From assembly GCF_003264365.1 (NCBI RefSeq), contig NZ_PYAK01000012.1, positions 62,001 through 126,000 of the forward strand: 64,000 nt of DNA, written 5' to 3'. Under the pieces are notes generated by a model. It was given only the letters and a program-made list of their open reading frames with translations, had not been told where the DNA came from and did not search any database. The position numbers and the translations under genes are program-made. The stretch's first letter is position 1; the number at the start of each line of letters is the position of its first letter. The stretch comes from Micromonospora noduli (GTDB taxonomy: Bacteria; Actinomycetota; Actinomycetes; Mycobacteriales; Micromonosporaceae). Of the stretch, positions 22,618 to 29,471 are shown one piece after another.

Positions 22618-23399
22618 GGCGTCACCTTCAGCTTCCGGATCAGATCCAGCGAGGCGCTTGTGGAAAGTGCCTCGCCCAGCAGGCTATCCCATTTCCGACC
22701 AATCAGACGCACGACGTCCGGGTCGTCGATGACGTGTCCGCGAGCCACGTCCTCGACATAGGTGACCCGTTCACCGTCGGGCAGCTCAGCGAGCAGAAAT
22801 CCGCCTGTCAGTCCGACATGGGCTCCGGCATCGAGGGGCACGATGTGCAGTCTGACGTTCGGCATGGCGGCGAGTTCCATCAGCCGAGCAAGCTGCGCGT
22901 CCAGTACCGCCGGTCCGCCGATCGGGCGGCGTAGAGCCGTCTCGTCCAGGACGAAGACGCATTGCGGCGACTCTGCCCGCTGCCACAACTGCTGTCGATC
23001 CATCCGGACCGTGACCAACTCGTCCACCAACTTGGTCGGATTCAGGCCACCAGCGGAAATGACCGCGCGAGCATAGTCCTCGGTTTGCAGGAGCCCCGGA
23101 ATCAGGCACGGCTCGAACTCGCAGAGCCGGATCGCCTGCTCCTCATGATTGCGCCACGGAACGAACCAGGTCGGTAGCCGCTGCCGATCGGCGGCCCGCA
23201 ACAGTTCGGCGAGGAGGCCGCCGGTGGCTAGGGCCTCGTCGGCGGCCACCGCGAACTCCATTGTCGGCCGACGTCGGCCGGTCTCGATGGCGGCCACCGT
23301 GGATGGACTCCACTTGGTCAGCGTGGCCAGAGCCTCCTGGGACACCTCGGCACCGGCCCGGGCGGCCTTCAACGCCCGTACCCACATCTCGACGTTCAT
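22614..23399 (-). CDS. XRE-family regulator with DUF5753 domain
   Basis: A 261-residue protein. The N-terminal helix-turn-helix is at about 12-60 (GAEVSQEALATLTKWSPSTVAAIETGRRRP, split). DUF5753 begins near 85 with FVPWRNHEEQAIRLCEFEP and GLLQTEDYARAVI, and continues through VFVLDETALRRPIGG, LMELAAMPNVRLHIVPLDAGAH and YVEDVARGHVIDDPDVV. The ATG at 23399 is chosen because GGAGAGG lies 5-11 nt before it; an upstream in-frame GTG would add 17 atypical residues. A CTTACC/GGTAAG palindrome overlaps that ribosome site and may be an autoregulatory operator. Partner DUF397 follows. Confidence 0.92.
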   Translation of the reverse strand: MNVEMWVRALKAARAGAEVSQEALATLTKWSPSTVAAIETGRRRPTMEFAVAADEALATGGLLAELLRAADRQRLPTWFVPWRNHEEQAIRLCEFEPCLIPGLLQTEDYARAVISAGGLNPTKLVDELVTVRMDRQQLWQRAESPQCVFVLDETALRRPIGGPAVLDAQLARLMELAAMPNVRLHIVPLDAGAHVGLTGGFLLAELPDGERVTYVEDVARGHVIDDPDVVRLIGRKWDSLLGEALSTSASLDLIRKLKVTP

Positions 23400-23400
23400 C

Positions 23401-23417
23401 CTTACCTCTCCGGTAAG
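23401..23417. promoter_or_regulatory. Candidate operator CTTACC-N5-GGTAAG
   Basis: A perfect 6-bp dyad, CTTACCTCTCCGGTAAG, touching the start of the XRE gene and covering its ribosome site. It is the expected place for autoregulation by the XRE protein. The remaining 180 bp up to the divergent small gene show no other clear site. Confidence 0.45.
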
Positions 23418-23597
23418 TACGTGACCGCGCTGCGTAGTAAGCCCTGGCATCCTCCCCTGTCCGCGCCGCTCAGTCCAGGGTGGATAACACGCGGCCCGGC
23501 CGGTGGAGGCGACGTCCCGGCGACTGGGTCCTGCGTTCGGGCCGCCCCGGTCATCCCCCGATCGGGGCGGCCCTCGTCGACTGGGAGGAGATCAGCC

Positions 23598-23825
23598 TTG
23601 TTCGGGTTCATCCGTGGCAGGAACGGGGCGCGGTGGTCGTACCGGAGAAAGAAGGTTGCGGCACCGGCGGCCGTGCCGGGCGCGACCGGATCGGAGCGGT
23701 CGGCAGGCCCGCCGAATCAACCACCCGCGTGGGCGAACGGGCCGACGGTGGCCCTGCCGCGACCAGGCCGGGCCGGTTGGCTGACCCCGGCGCAAACCTG
23801 GCGCGCGAACGGTGGCCGCTGGTGA
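23598..23825 (+). CDS. Small conserved protein next to the XRE/DUF397 pair
   Basis: A 75-residue protein from TTG 23598, chosen because GGGAGGAG lies 7 nt upstream. It has a basic N-terminus (FGFIRGRNGARWSYRRKKV), a Pro/Ala/Gly linker and a C-terminal block TVALPRPGRAGWLTPAQTWRANGGRW. I believe a C-terminal block like this recurs in small proteins beside XRE-DUF5753 genes in Micromonosporaceae and relatives, but I know of no function. Divergent from the regulator and followed by a 17-bp perfect palindrome and a Cys-rich/flavin reductase gene. Confidence 0.6.
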   Translation: MFGFIRGRNGARWSYRRKKVAAPAAVPGATGSERSAGPPNQPPAWANGPTVALPRPGRAGWLTPAQTWRANGGRW

Positions 23826-23857
23826 GCTGCGCCGGCCGGGAGCGCCACGCCACCACA

Positions 23858-23903
23858 AGCGATATACCTCTGAGTCATATTCATGCCTCAGAGGTATATC
23901 GCT
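23858..23903. repeat. 17-bp perfect inverted repeat (AT-rich for this genome)
   Basis: AGCGATATACCTCTGAG at 23858-23874 is repeated perfectly inverted at 23887-23903 around a 12-nt loop. It lies between the small gene and the Cys-rich/flavin reductase gene and is much more AT-rich than its surroundings. It may be a terminator without a T-tract or a large operator for a dimeric regulator. Confidence 0.8.
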
Positions 23904-23967
23904 CAAACCGGAGAGACCCTTCGACCACCGTACGGGGTCGGCTGATCGCGAAGACCGGGCCCGGCTG

Positions 23968-24741
23968 GTGAGCCGGCCACACGTGCCGATGCGGCCGCTG
24001 TGGCGGTGTCGGGGCTGCGGCGCGCACTGGCCGTGTCAGCCGGCGCGGCTGGCACTGCTCGCTGAGTACCGAGACGACCGCGTGGGGCTGCTGGTCTACC
24101 TGGCCACGATGATGGCGGAGGCCGGTGATCAGCTCGCCCGGCTCGGCGGACGACCCGCCGATCTGCACGAGCGCTTCCTTGGTTGGGCGAGGGGTCGGGG
24201 CGGCACAATGTTTCACGTGAATCATGAGCCGGGTGCCGAGATCCACCACACCGATCCGTTCGCGGTGCCGACCGGGCAACGGTCGCCGGTACGCCGGCTG
24301 CGTGGTCGCCTCGCCGCACCGGTGACCCTCTGGACGACGCCCGGTCCGGCCGGGCTGACCGTCTCGTCCACCCTGGTGGCCGAGGGGGAACCGGACCGGC
24401 TGCTCGGGCTGATCGACCCGGAGTCCGACCTCTGGGCGGCCGTCGAGGAGTCGGGTCGGTTCGCGGTCACGCCGCTCGGCCCGCCGCACCGGCAACTCGC
24501 CGACCGGTTCGCCGGCCTCTTCCCCGCCCCGGGCGGGCTCTTCGCCACCGGCGCGTGGAACGACACGCCGTACGGGCCGGTTCCGGCGGACGCCGGCGGC
24601 TGGGCCGGGTGCCGGCTGGACACCGCCCGGGAGTACGGCTGGGGCCTGCTGGTCGAGGCCACGATCGAGGCGGTCGAACTGGCCGAGGAGGCAACTCCGC
24701 TGCTGCACTACCGCGGTCGTTACCACGAGCTGCCGGCCTGA
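23968..24741 (+). CDS. Cys-rich domain fused to a flavin reductase-like domain
   Basis: From GTG 23968 the protein is 257 residues. The first 80 or so hold a zinc-ribbon-like WRCRGCGAHWPCQPAR and a helical YRDDRVGLLVYLATMMAEAGDQL, then FLGWARGRGG. From MFHVNHEPG (24208) a flavin reductase-like FMN-binding domain follows, with VTLWTTPGPAGLTVSSTLVAEGEPDRLLGLIDP (split), ESGRFAVTPL, AWNDTPYGPVP and VEAVELAEEATPLLHYRGRYHEL-like C-terminus. The reading frame is continuous. It could be one fused protein or two cistrons with an internal ATG at 24208. The N-terminal domain is often encoded alone beside XRE-DUF5753 genes. Confidence 0.6.
   Translation: MSRPHVPMRPLWRCRGCGAHWPCQPARLALLAEYRDDRVGLLVYLATMMAEAGDQLARLGGRPADLHERFLGWARGRGGTMFHVNHEPGAEIHHTDPFAVPTGQRSPVRRLRGRLAAPVTLWTTPGPAGLTVSSTLVAEGEPDRLLGLIDPESDLWAAVEESGRFAVTPLGPPHRQLADRFAGLFPAPGGLFATGAWNDTPYGPVPADAGGWAGCRLDTAREYGWGLLVEATIEAVELAEEATPLLHYRGRYHELPA
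24209..24224. promoter_or_regulatory. parS-like sequence
   Basis: TGTTTCACGTGAATCA matches the ParB-site consensus TGTTTCACGTGAAACA at 15 of 16 positions. It is read through as part of MFHVNH at the junction of the Cys-rich and flavin reductase domains. No parA or parB gene is in the window. Confidence 0.5.
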
Positions 24742-24775
24742 ACGGACGCCTCGCCAGGGGCGACCGATCACCGCA

Positions 24776-24789
24776 GTGACCTGAGTCAC
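24776..24789. promoter_or_regulatory. CRP/GlxR-like site upstream of the second symporter operon
   Basis: GTGACCTGAGTCAC is a perfect dyad of the form GTGA-N6-TCAC, the core of the CRP/GlxR consensus TGTGA-N6-TCACA. It lies about 130 bp before the DUF485-actP operon, whose corynebacterial counterparts are under GlxR control. The outer bases (A/T instead of T/A) do not match. Confidence 0.4.
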
Positions 24790-24916
24790 TTGGCGCAGCC
24801 AGCCAACCGCTCGGCGCACTCGCCGACCGGCGTCGATCTCAGCCTTCCCTGCCGGGGAGTGCGCTCTTTACGGTGCGCGAAACTCCTCTGACGCCTGTGA
24901 AGGTGGTGATCCACAG

Positions 24917-25282
24917 ATGTCCACGGACACACCCGCTCCGGCTGCTTCCCAGTCGGACAAGTATCTGGCCGTACAACGGTCGGACGAGTTCGCCGGGCTG
25001 CGGCGTGCGCTGCGCGGCTTCGTCTTCCCGATGACCGTCGCGTTCTTCCTGTGGTACGCGCTCTACGTCATTCTCTCCGCGTACGCCCGGGACTTCATGG
25101 GCACGAAGCTGTTCGGCAGCAACATCAACGTCGCACTGGTCTTCGGCCTGCTCCAGTTCGTCTCCACGTTCCTGATCGCCTGGCTCTACTCCCGGTACGC
25201 GGACCGGAAGATCGACCCCATCGCGGACCGGATCCGCGCCGAGATCGGGGAGGTGACCCGTGAAGACGGTTCACGCGGTTGA
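24917..25282 (+). CDS. DUF485 membrane protein, symporter partner
   Basis: A 121-residue protein with two membrane helices at about 37-57 (FPMTVAFFLWYALYVILSAY) and 72-97 (INVALVFGLLQFVSTFLIAWLY in part), with YARDFMGTKL between them. This is the standard DUF485/YjcH architecture, encoded directly before ActP-type acetate symporters. The symporter gene begins 23 bp before its stop. ATG 24917 follows GGTGGTGATC. The gene is closer to the family norm than the other DUF485-like copy in this window. Confidence 0.9.
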   Translation: MSTDTPAPAASQSDKYLAVQRSDEFAGLRRALRGFVFPMTVAFFLWYALYVILSAYARDFMGTKLFGSNINVALVFGLLQFVSTFLIAWLYSRYADRKIDPIADRIRAEIGEVTREDGSRG

Positions 25283-26951
25283 GACGTTCCTCGCGGCTGA
25301 GGCGGGCGATCACACCGCCCGCAACCTGACCATCACGCTCTTCCTGGTCTTCGTGGCGGTGACCCTGGGCATCACCATCTGGGCCAGCCGGCAGACCAAG
25401 ACGGCGACCGACTTCTACGCTGGCGGCCGGTCCTTCTCCGGCTTCCAGAACGGCATGGCGATCGGCGGCGACTACATGTCGGCCGCTTCGTTCCTCGGCA
25501 TCGCCGGCATCATCGCGTTGTACGGCTACGACGGCTTCCTCTACTCGATCGGCTTCCTGGTCGCCTGGCTGGTGGCCCTGCTGCTGGTCGCGGAGCTGCT
25601 GCGGAACTCGGGCCGGTACACGATGGCGGACGTGCTGGCCTTCCGGATGCGTCAGCGTCCGGTGCGTACGGCGGCGGCGGTCTCCACCATCACGGTGTCG
25701 ATCTTCTACCTGCTCGCCCAGATGGTCGGCGCCGGCGCGCTGGTCGCGCTGCTGCTCGGCATCCGGCCGGGGACGACCTTCCTCGGCATGGATGCGGACA
25801 CCGCGAAGGTGGCCACCATCATCATGGTCGGCACGCTGATGATCATCTACGTGACCGTGGGTGGCATGAAGGGCACCACCTACGTGCAGATCGTCAAGGC
25901 GTTCCTGCTCATGGGCGGCGCGCTGTTGATGACCATCCTGGTGCTGGCGAAGTTCAACTTCAACCTGTCGGAGCTGCTCGGCCAGGCGGCCGCCGCCTCC
26001 GGCAAGGGCAGCGCGTTCCTCGAACCCGGGCTCCGGTACGGCGTCGAGGTCGCCGGCAACTCGACACAGACGTTCTACAACAAGGTCGACCTGCTGTCCC
26101 TGGGCATCGCCCTGGTGCTCGGCACCGCCGGTCTGCCGCACATCCTGATCCGCTTTTACACGGTGCCGACAGCGAAGGCGGCCCGTAAGAGCGTGCTCTG
26201 GGCGATCGGCATCATCGGCACCTTCTACCTGCTCACCCTGGCCCTCGGCTTCGGTGCGGCGGCGCTGGTCGGCAGCCAGGCGATCACGGCACAGGACAAG
26301 GCCGGCAACACTGCCGCGCCGCAGCTGGCCGAAGCGCTCGGCATCGACTTCTTCGGCGGTGAACTGGGCGGGGCAGCCCTGCTGGCGATCATCGCGGCGG
26401 TCGCCTTCGCCACCATCCTCGCGGTGGTCGCCGGGTTGACGCTGGCCTCGTCGTCCAGCCTGGCGCACGACTTCTACGCGAACGTGCTGAAGAAGGGTGA
26501 GGCGTCGGAGCGGCAGGAGGTGCGGGTCGCCCGGATCTCCGCCCTGGGGATCGGCGCGGTGTCGATCGCCCTGTCGATCTATGCGCAGAACCTCAACGTG
26601 GCGTTCCTGGTGGCGCTGGCCTTCGCGGTCGCCGCCTCGGGCAACCTGCCGGCGATCCTCTACAGCCTCTTCTGGCGGCGGTTCAACACCTCCGGCGCGG
26701 TGTGGGCGATCTACGGCGGGTTGCTCTCGGCCGTGCTGCTGGTGTTCTTCTCGCCGGTGGTCTCCGGTGCGGCGACCTCGATGTTCCCGGACCACGACTG
26801 GCAGTGGTTCCCGCTGTCCAACCCGGGCATCCTCTCCATCCCGTTCGGTTTCCTCTGCGGGTGGATCGGCACTGTCATCTCCAAGGAGCACGACGAGGAC
26901 AAGTACGCGGAGCTGGAGGTGCGGGCCCTCACGGGCTCCGGCGCCCACTGA
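25260..26951 (+). CDS. actP: Cation/acetate symporter
   Basis: A 563-residue SSS permease with 13-14 helices. Family blocks include ATDFYAGGRSFSGFQNGMAIGGDYMSAASFLGIAG (about 45-80, split), LGTAGLPHILIRFYTVPTAKAARKSV, AAVAFATILAVVAGLTLASSSSLAHDFYANVL and NLPAILYSLFWRRFNTSGA. Length, partner gene and motifs match ActP/MctC-type monocarboxylate uptake systems. GTG 25260 overlaps the DUF485 gene by 23 bp. A rho-independent terminator follows. A CRP/GlxR-like dyad upstream suggests carbon-source control, an inference. Confidence 0.9.
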   Translation: MKTVHAVETFLAAEAGDHTARNLTITLFLVFVAVTLGITIWASRQTKTATDFYAGGRSFSGFQNGMAIGGDYMSAASFLGIAGIIALYGYDGFLYSIGFLVAWLVALLLVAELLRNSGRYTMADVLAFRMRQRPVRTAAAVSTITVSIFYLLAQMVGAGALVALLLGIRPGTTFLGMDADTAKVATIIMVGTLMIIYVTVGGMKGTTYVQIVKAFLLMGGALLMTILVLAKFNFNLSELLGQAAAASGKGSAFLEPGLRYGVEVAGNSTQTFYNKVDLLSLGIALVLGTAGLPHILIRFYTVPTAKAARKSVLWAIGIIGTFYLLTLALGFGAAALVGSQAITAQDKAGNTAAPQLAEALGIDFFGGELGGAALLAIIAAVAFATILAVVAGLTLASSSSLAHDFYANVLKKGEASERQEVRVARISALGIGAVSIALSIYAQNLNVAFLVALAFAVAASGNLPAILYSLFWRRFNTSGAVWAIYGGLLSAVLLVFFSPVVSGAATSMFPDHDWQWFPLSNPGILSIPFGFLCGWIGTVISKEHDEDKYAELEVRALTGSGAH

Positions 26952-26968
26952 TCCGAGCGCTCGTCACG

Positions 26969-26999
26969 AGAGGCCCCCTGTGCTCAACAGGGGGCCTCT
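26969..26999 (+). terminator. Intrinsic terminator after the actP operon
   Basis: AGAGGCCCCCTGT (26969-26981) pairs perfectly with ACAGGGGGCCTCT (26987-26999) around a 5-nt loop. The 13-bp GC-rich stem is typical of actinobacterial terminators; the T-tract is minimal. Confidence 0.85.
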
Positions 27000-27018
27000 T
27001 CGTGGAAATGGGGGTCGG

Positions 27019-27024
27019 TAGGCT
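27019..27024 (+). promoter_or_regulatory. Leaderless -10 (TAGGCT) of the epimerase gene
   Basis: TAGGCT ends 7 nt before ATG 27032, only 20 bp after the upstream terminator. Confidence 0.55.
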
Positions 27025-27031
27025 GACCGGC

Positions 27032-28009
27032 ATGAAGGTTGCTGAGCGCTTCGGTTCCGGTCACCGCGTTCTCGTCACCGGCGGCGCCGGTTTCGTCCCG
27101 TCGCACCTGGTGGATTCCCTGATCGCCCGGGGCTGCACGGTGGTGGCGCTGGACAACTTCGTGACCGGCTCCAAGGAGAACGTCGCCCACCTGCTGGATC
27201 GGCCGACCTTCACCCTCGTCGAAGCGGACATCTCCGATGGTCTGCCGACCCACCACCCGGCGCTGGCCGAGCGGTTCGACGCGATCCTGCACATGGCCTC
27301 TCCGGCCAGCCCCACCGACTTCGCCCAGTTGCCGGTGGAGATCCTCCGGGTCGGCTCGGTCGGCACCCTGCACCTGCTGGAGCGCGCGACCGCCGACGGC
27401 GCCCGGTTCCTGATGGCCTCCACCTCCGAGGCGTACGGAGACCCGAAGGAGCACCCGCAGCGGGAGACCTACTGGGGCAACGTCAACCCGATCGGGGTCC
27501 GCAGCGTCTACGACGAGGCCAAGCGCTTCTCCGAGGCCGCGACGATGGCGTACCACCGCTACCGGGGGCTCGACGCGGCGATCGTCCGGATCTTCAACAC
27601 CTACGGCCCGCGAATGCGCCCGGACGACGGCCGCGCCATCCCCACCTTCATCTCCCAGGCGCTGCGCGGCGAGCCGATCACCGTGCACGGCACGGGCAAC
27701 CAGACCCGGTCCATCTGCTTCGTCGAGGATCTGGTGCGCGGCATCCTGCTGCTGCTCGACTCGACCGAGACGGGTCCGGTCAACTGCGGCACCGAGCACG
27801 AGCTGACCATGCGGCAACTCGCCGAGTTGATCGTGTCGCTCTCCGACAGCACCTCGAAGGTGACCTATGTCACCCGCAGCTCGGATGACCCGGAGATGCG
27901 TCGACCGGATCTCACGCTCGCTCGTGAACTGCTCGGATACGAGCCGTCGGTCGCGCCCGAAGATGGCCTGCGACGCACGATCGAGTACTTCCGGTCGCGG
28001 CTAGGGTAA
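27032..28009 (+). CDS. NAD-dependent epimerase/dehydratase, UDP-glucuronate decarboxylase-like
   Basis: A 325-residue extended SDR enzyme. The Rossmann motif is VLVTGGAGFVPSHLVDSL (about 13-30), followed by LDNFVTGSKENVAHLL, catalytic TSEAYGDP and YDEAKR (Tyr/Lys) and IVRIFNTYGPRMRPDDGR. These match UDP-xylose synthase/UDP-glucuronate decarboxylases and close dTDP-glucose 4,6-dehydratase relatives. The usual G-F-I/L is GFVPSH here. It would supply a nucleotide sugar for surface polysaccharide. The leaderless start at ATG 27032 is supported by TAGGCT 7 nt upstream. Three LCP genes follow on the same strand. Confidence 0.88.
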   Translation: MKVAERFGSGHRVLVTGGAGFVPSHLVDSLIARGCTVVALDNFVTGSKENVAHLLDRPTFTLVEADISDGLPTHHPALAERFDAILHMASPASPTDFAQLPVEILRVGSVGTLHLLERATADGARFLMASTSEAYGDPKEHPQRETYWGNVNPIGVRSVYDEAKRFSEAATMAYHRYRGLDAAIVRIFNTYGPRMRPDDGRAIPTFISQALRGEPITVHGTGNQTRSICFVEDLVRGILLLLDSTETGPVNCGTEHELTMRQLAELIVSLSDSTSKVTYVTRSSDDPEMRRPDLTLARELLGYEPSVAPEDGLRRTIEYFRSRLG

Positions 28010-28072
28010 CCAGATTTTCGCGTACCGCCTGCCGCTGAGTGTCGCCTGAAGGCGGCAGTGGCTCCCGCTACG

Positions 28073-28078
28073 TACCCT
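28073..28078 (+). promoter_or_regulatory. Leaderless -10 (TACCCT) of the first LCP gene
   Basis: TACCCT ends 7 nt before ATG 28086. Confidence 0.5.
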
Positions 28079-28085
28079 GAGTTAC

Positions 28086-29312
28086 ATGTCCGCGACCTCG
28101 TCTGCCGGCGTCCCGCATCCGTACCTGCACCGCAGCGCCGGGCGCGCCTCGGTGCCCGGCCCCGACCGGGGTGCCTCCGGGCGTGCCCGTCCGACCGAGG
28201 CGCGCTTCTACCCGTCGTACGACGAGGAGCAGCCCCGCTCCGGCGGGCCGGCGGGGCCCCCCGGGCCCGGCGGTCCGGGTGGCACCGGTGGTCCGGGGCG
28301 GCGCGGCCCGCGACCGCGCTGGGGTCGGATCGCCCTGGTGGCCGGGGCCGTGGTGCTGGTGCTGGCGCTGCTCGGCAGCGTCGGCGCCTGGTTGTACGCC
28401 CGCAACCTCAACAGTGACCTGGCCCGCACCGACCCGTTCGCGGAGATCACCGGTGGTCGGCCCGCCAAGACCGTCGATGGCGCGCTGAACATCCTGCTGG
28501 TAGGCAGCGACTCACGGGACCCGGACGCGCCGGTCGACAGCAAGAGTCAGTGGCGCGCCGACACGATCATCGTCATGCACATTCCGGCCGACCACCAGGA
28601 GGCCTACCTGGTCTCCATCCCCCGCGACCTGTACGTGCCGATCCCGGAGAGCGCCGGCGCGGACTGCGGCTCCGGTTCGCGCGCGAAGATCAACGCCGCG
28701 TTCGCGTTCGGTGGGCTGCCGCTGGCGGTACGCACCGTGGAGTGCTTCACCGACGTTCGGATCGACCACGTGATGGCGATCGACTTCGGCGGTTTCAAGG
28801 AGGTCACCGACGCCCTCGGCGGGGTGGACCTGAAGGTCGAGCGCACCGTCACCTCGATCCACAAGCCGTACCGGACCTTCACCAAGGGCACCAACCACAT
28901 GGACGGCGCGGAGGCGCTGGACTGGATCCGGCAGCGCAAGCAGTTCCCGGACGGGGACTTCGCCCGGATGCGGCACCAGCAGGAGTTCCTTCGGGCACTG
29001 ATGGACAAGGCGGCCAGCACCGGCACGCTGGCGAACCCGAAGAAGCTCAACGATTTCCTCAAGTCGGTGACCGCGGCCGTAACCGTCGACCAGACTTTCT
29101 CGGTTACAGACATGGCGCTGCAGTTCCGCAACCTGCGCGGCCAGAACCTCACCTTTGTGACCAGCCCGAACTCGGGCAGCGACACCATCAACGGCGAGTC
29201 GGTGGTGGTGTCGGACCGGGAGAAGGCGCTCGCGATGTACCAGGCCATGTCCGCGGACACGATGGCCGAGTGGGTCAAGGCGAACCCGCCGAAGAGCAAC
29301 GACGGCGGCTGA
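28086..29312 (+). CDS. LytR-CpsA-Psr (LCP) family ligase, copy 1
   Basis: A 408-residue protein. The cytoplasmic N-terminus of about 80 residues is Pro/Gly/Arg rich, followed by one membrane helix (about 80-102). The extracytoplasmic LCP domain has ILLVGSDSRD (about 137), WRADTIIVMHI, YLVSIPRDLYVPIP, GGFKEVTDALGGVDL and LDWIRQRKQFPDGDFARMRHQQEF, with the Asp and Arg residues that bind the polyprenyl-pyrophosphate substrate. LCP enzymes attach arabinogalactan, teichoic acid or other secondary polymers to peptidoglycan. First of three tandem copies. Confidence 0.93.
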   Translation: MSATSSAGVPHPYLHRSAGRASVPGPDRGASGRARPTEARFYPSYDEEQPRSGGPAGPPGPGGPGGTGGPGRRGPRPRWGRIALVAGAVVLVLALLGSVGAWLYARNLNSDLARTDPFAEITGGRPAKTVDGALNILLVGSDSRDPDAPVDSKSQWRADTIIVMHIPADHQEAYLVSIPRDLYVPIPESAGADCGSGSRAKINAAFAFGGLPLAVRTVECFTDVRIDHVMAIDFGGFKEVTDALGGVDLKVERTVTSIHKPYRTFTKGTNHMDGAEALDWIRQRKQFPDGDFARMRHQQEFLRALMDKAASTGTLANPKKLNDFLKSVTAAVTVDQTFSVTDMALQFRNLRGQNLTFVTSPNSGSDTINGESVVVSDREKALAMYQAMSADTMAEWVKANPPKSNDGG

Positions 29313-29471
29313 CGACGGCCCGACTGGCACCAACCGTTCGGGTCATCGAGCAGCGACGATCGACTGAGTCTGCAAAATTCGACGTCCGGATTGACCCGGG
29401 ATGAACTCGCCAAGTCGATTTGATGTACGTACAGTGGTGCCGCCCCCTCCTGATCACGAGCTGGAGCACGC

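Noticed and set aside
25125..26948. 607-codon antisense frame opposite the actP operon
   Set aside because: The translation is His/Arg/Gln-rich with no domain; the plus-strand symporter with 13 helices is clearly the gene.
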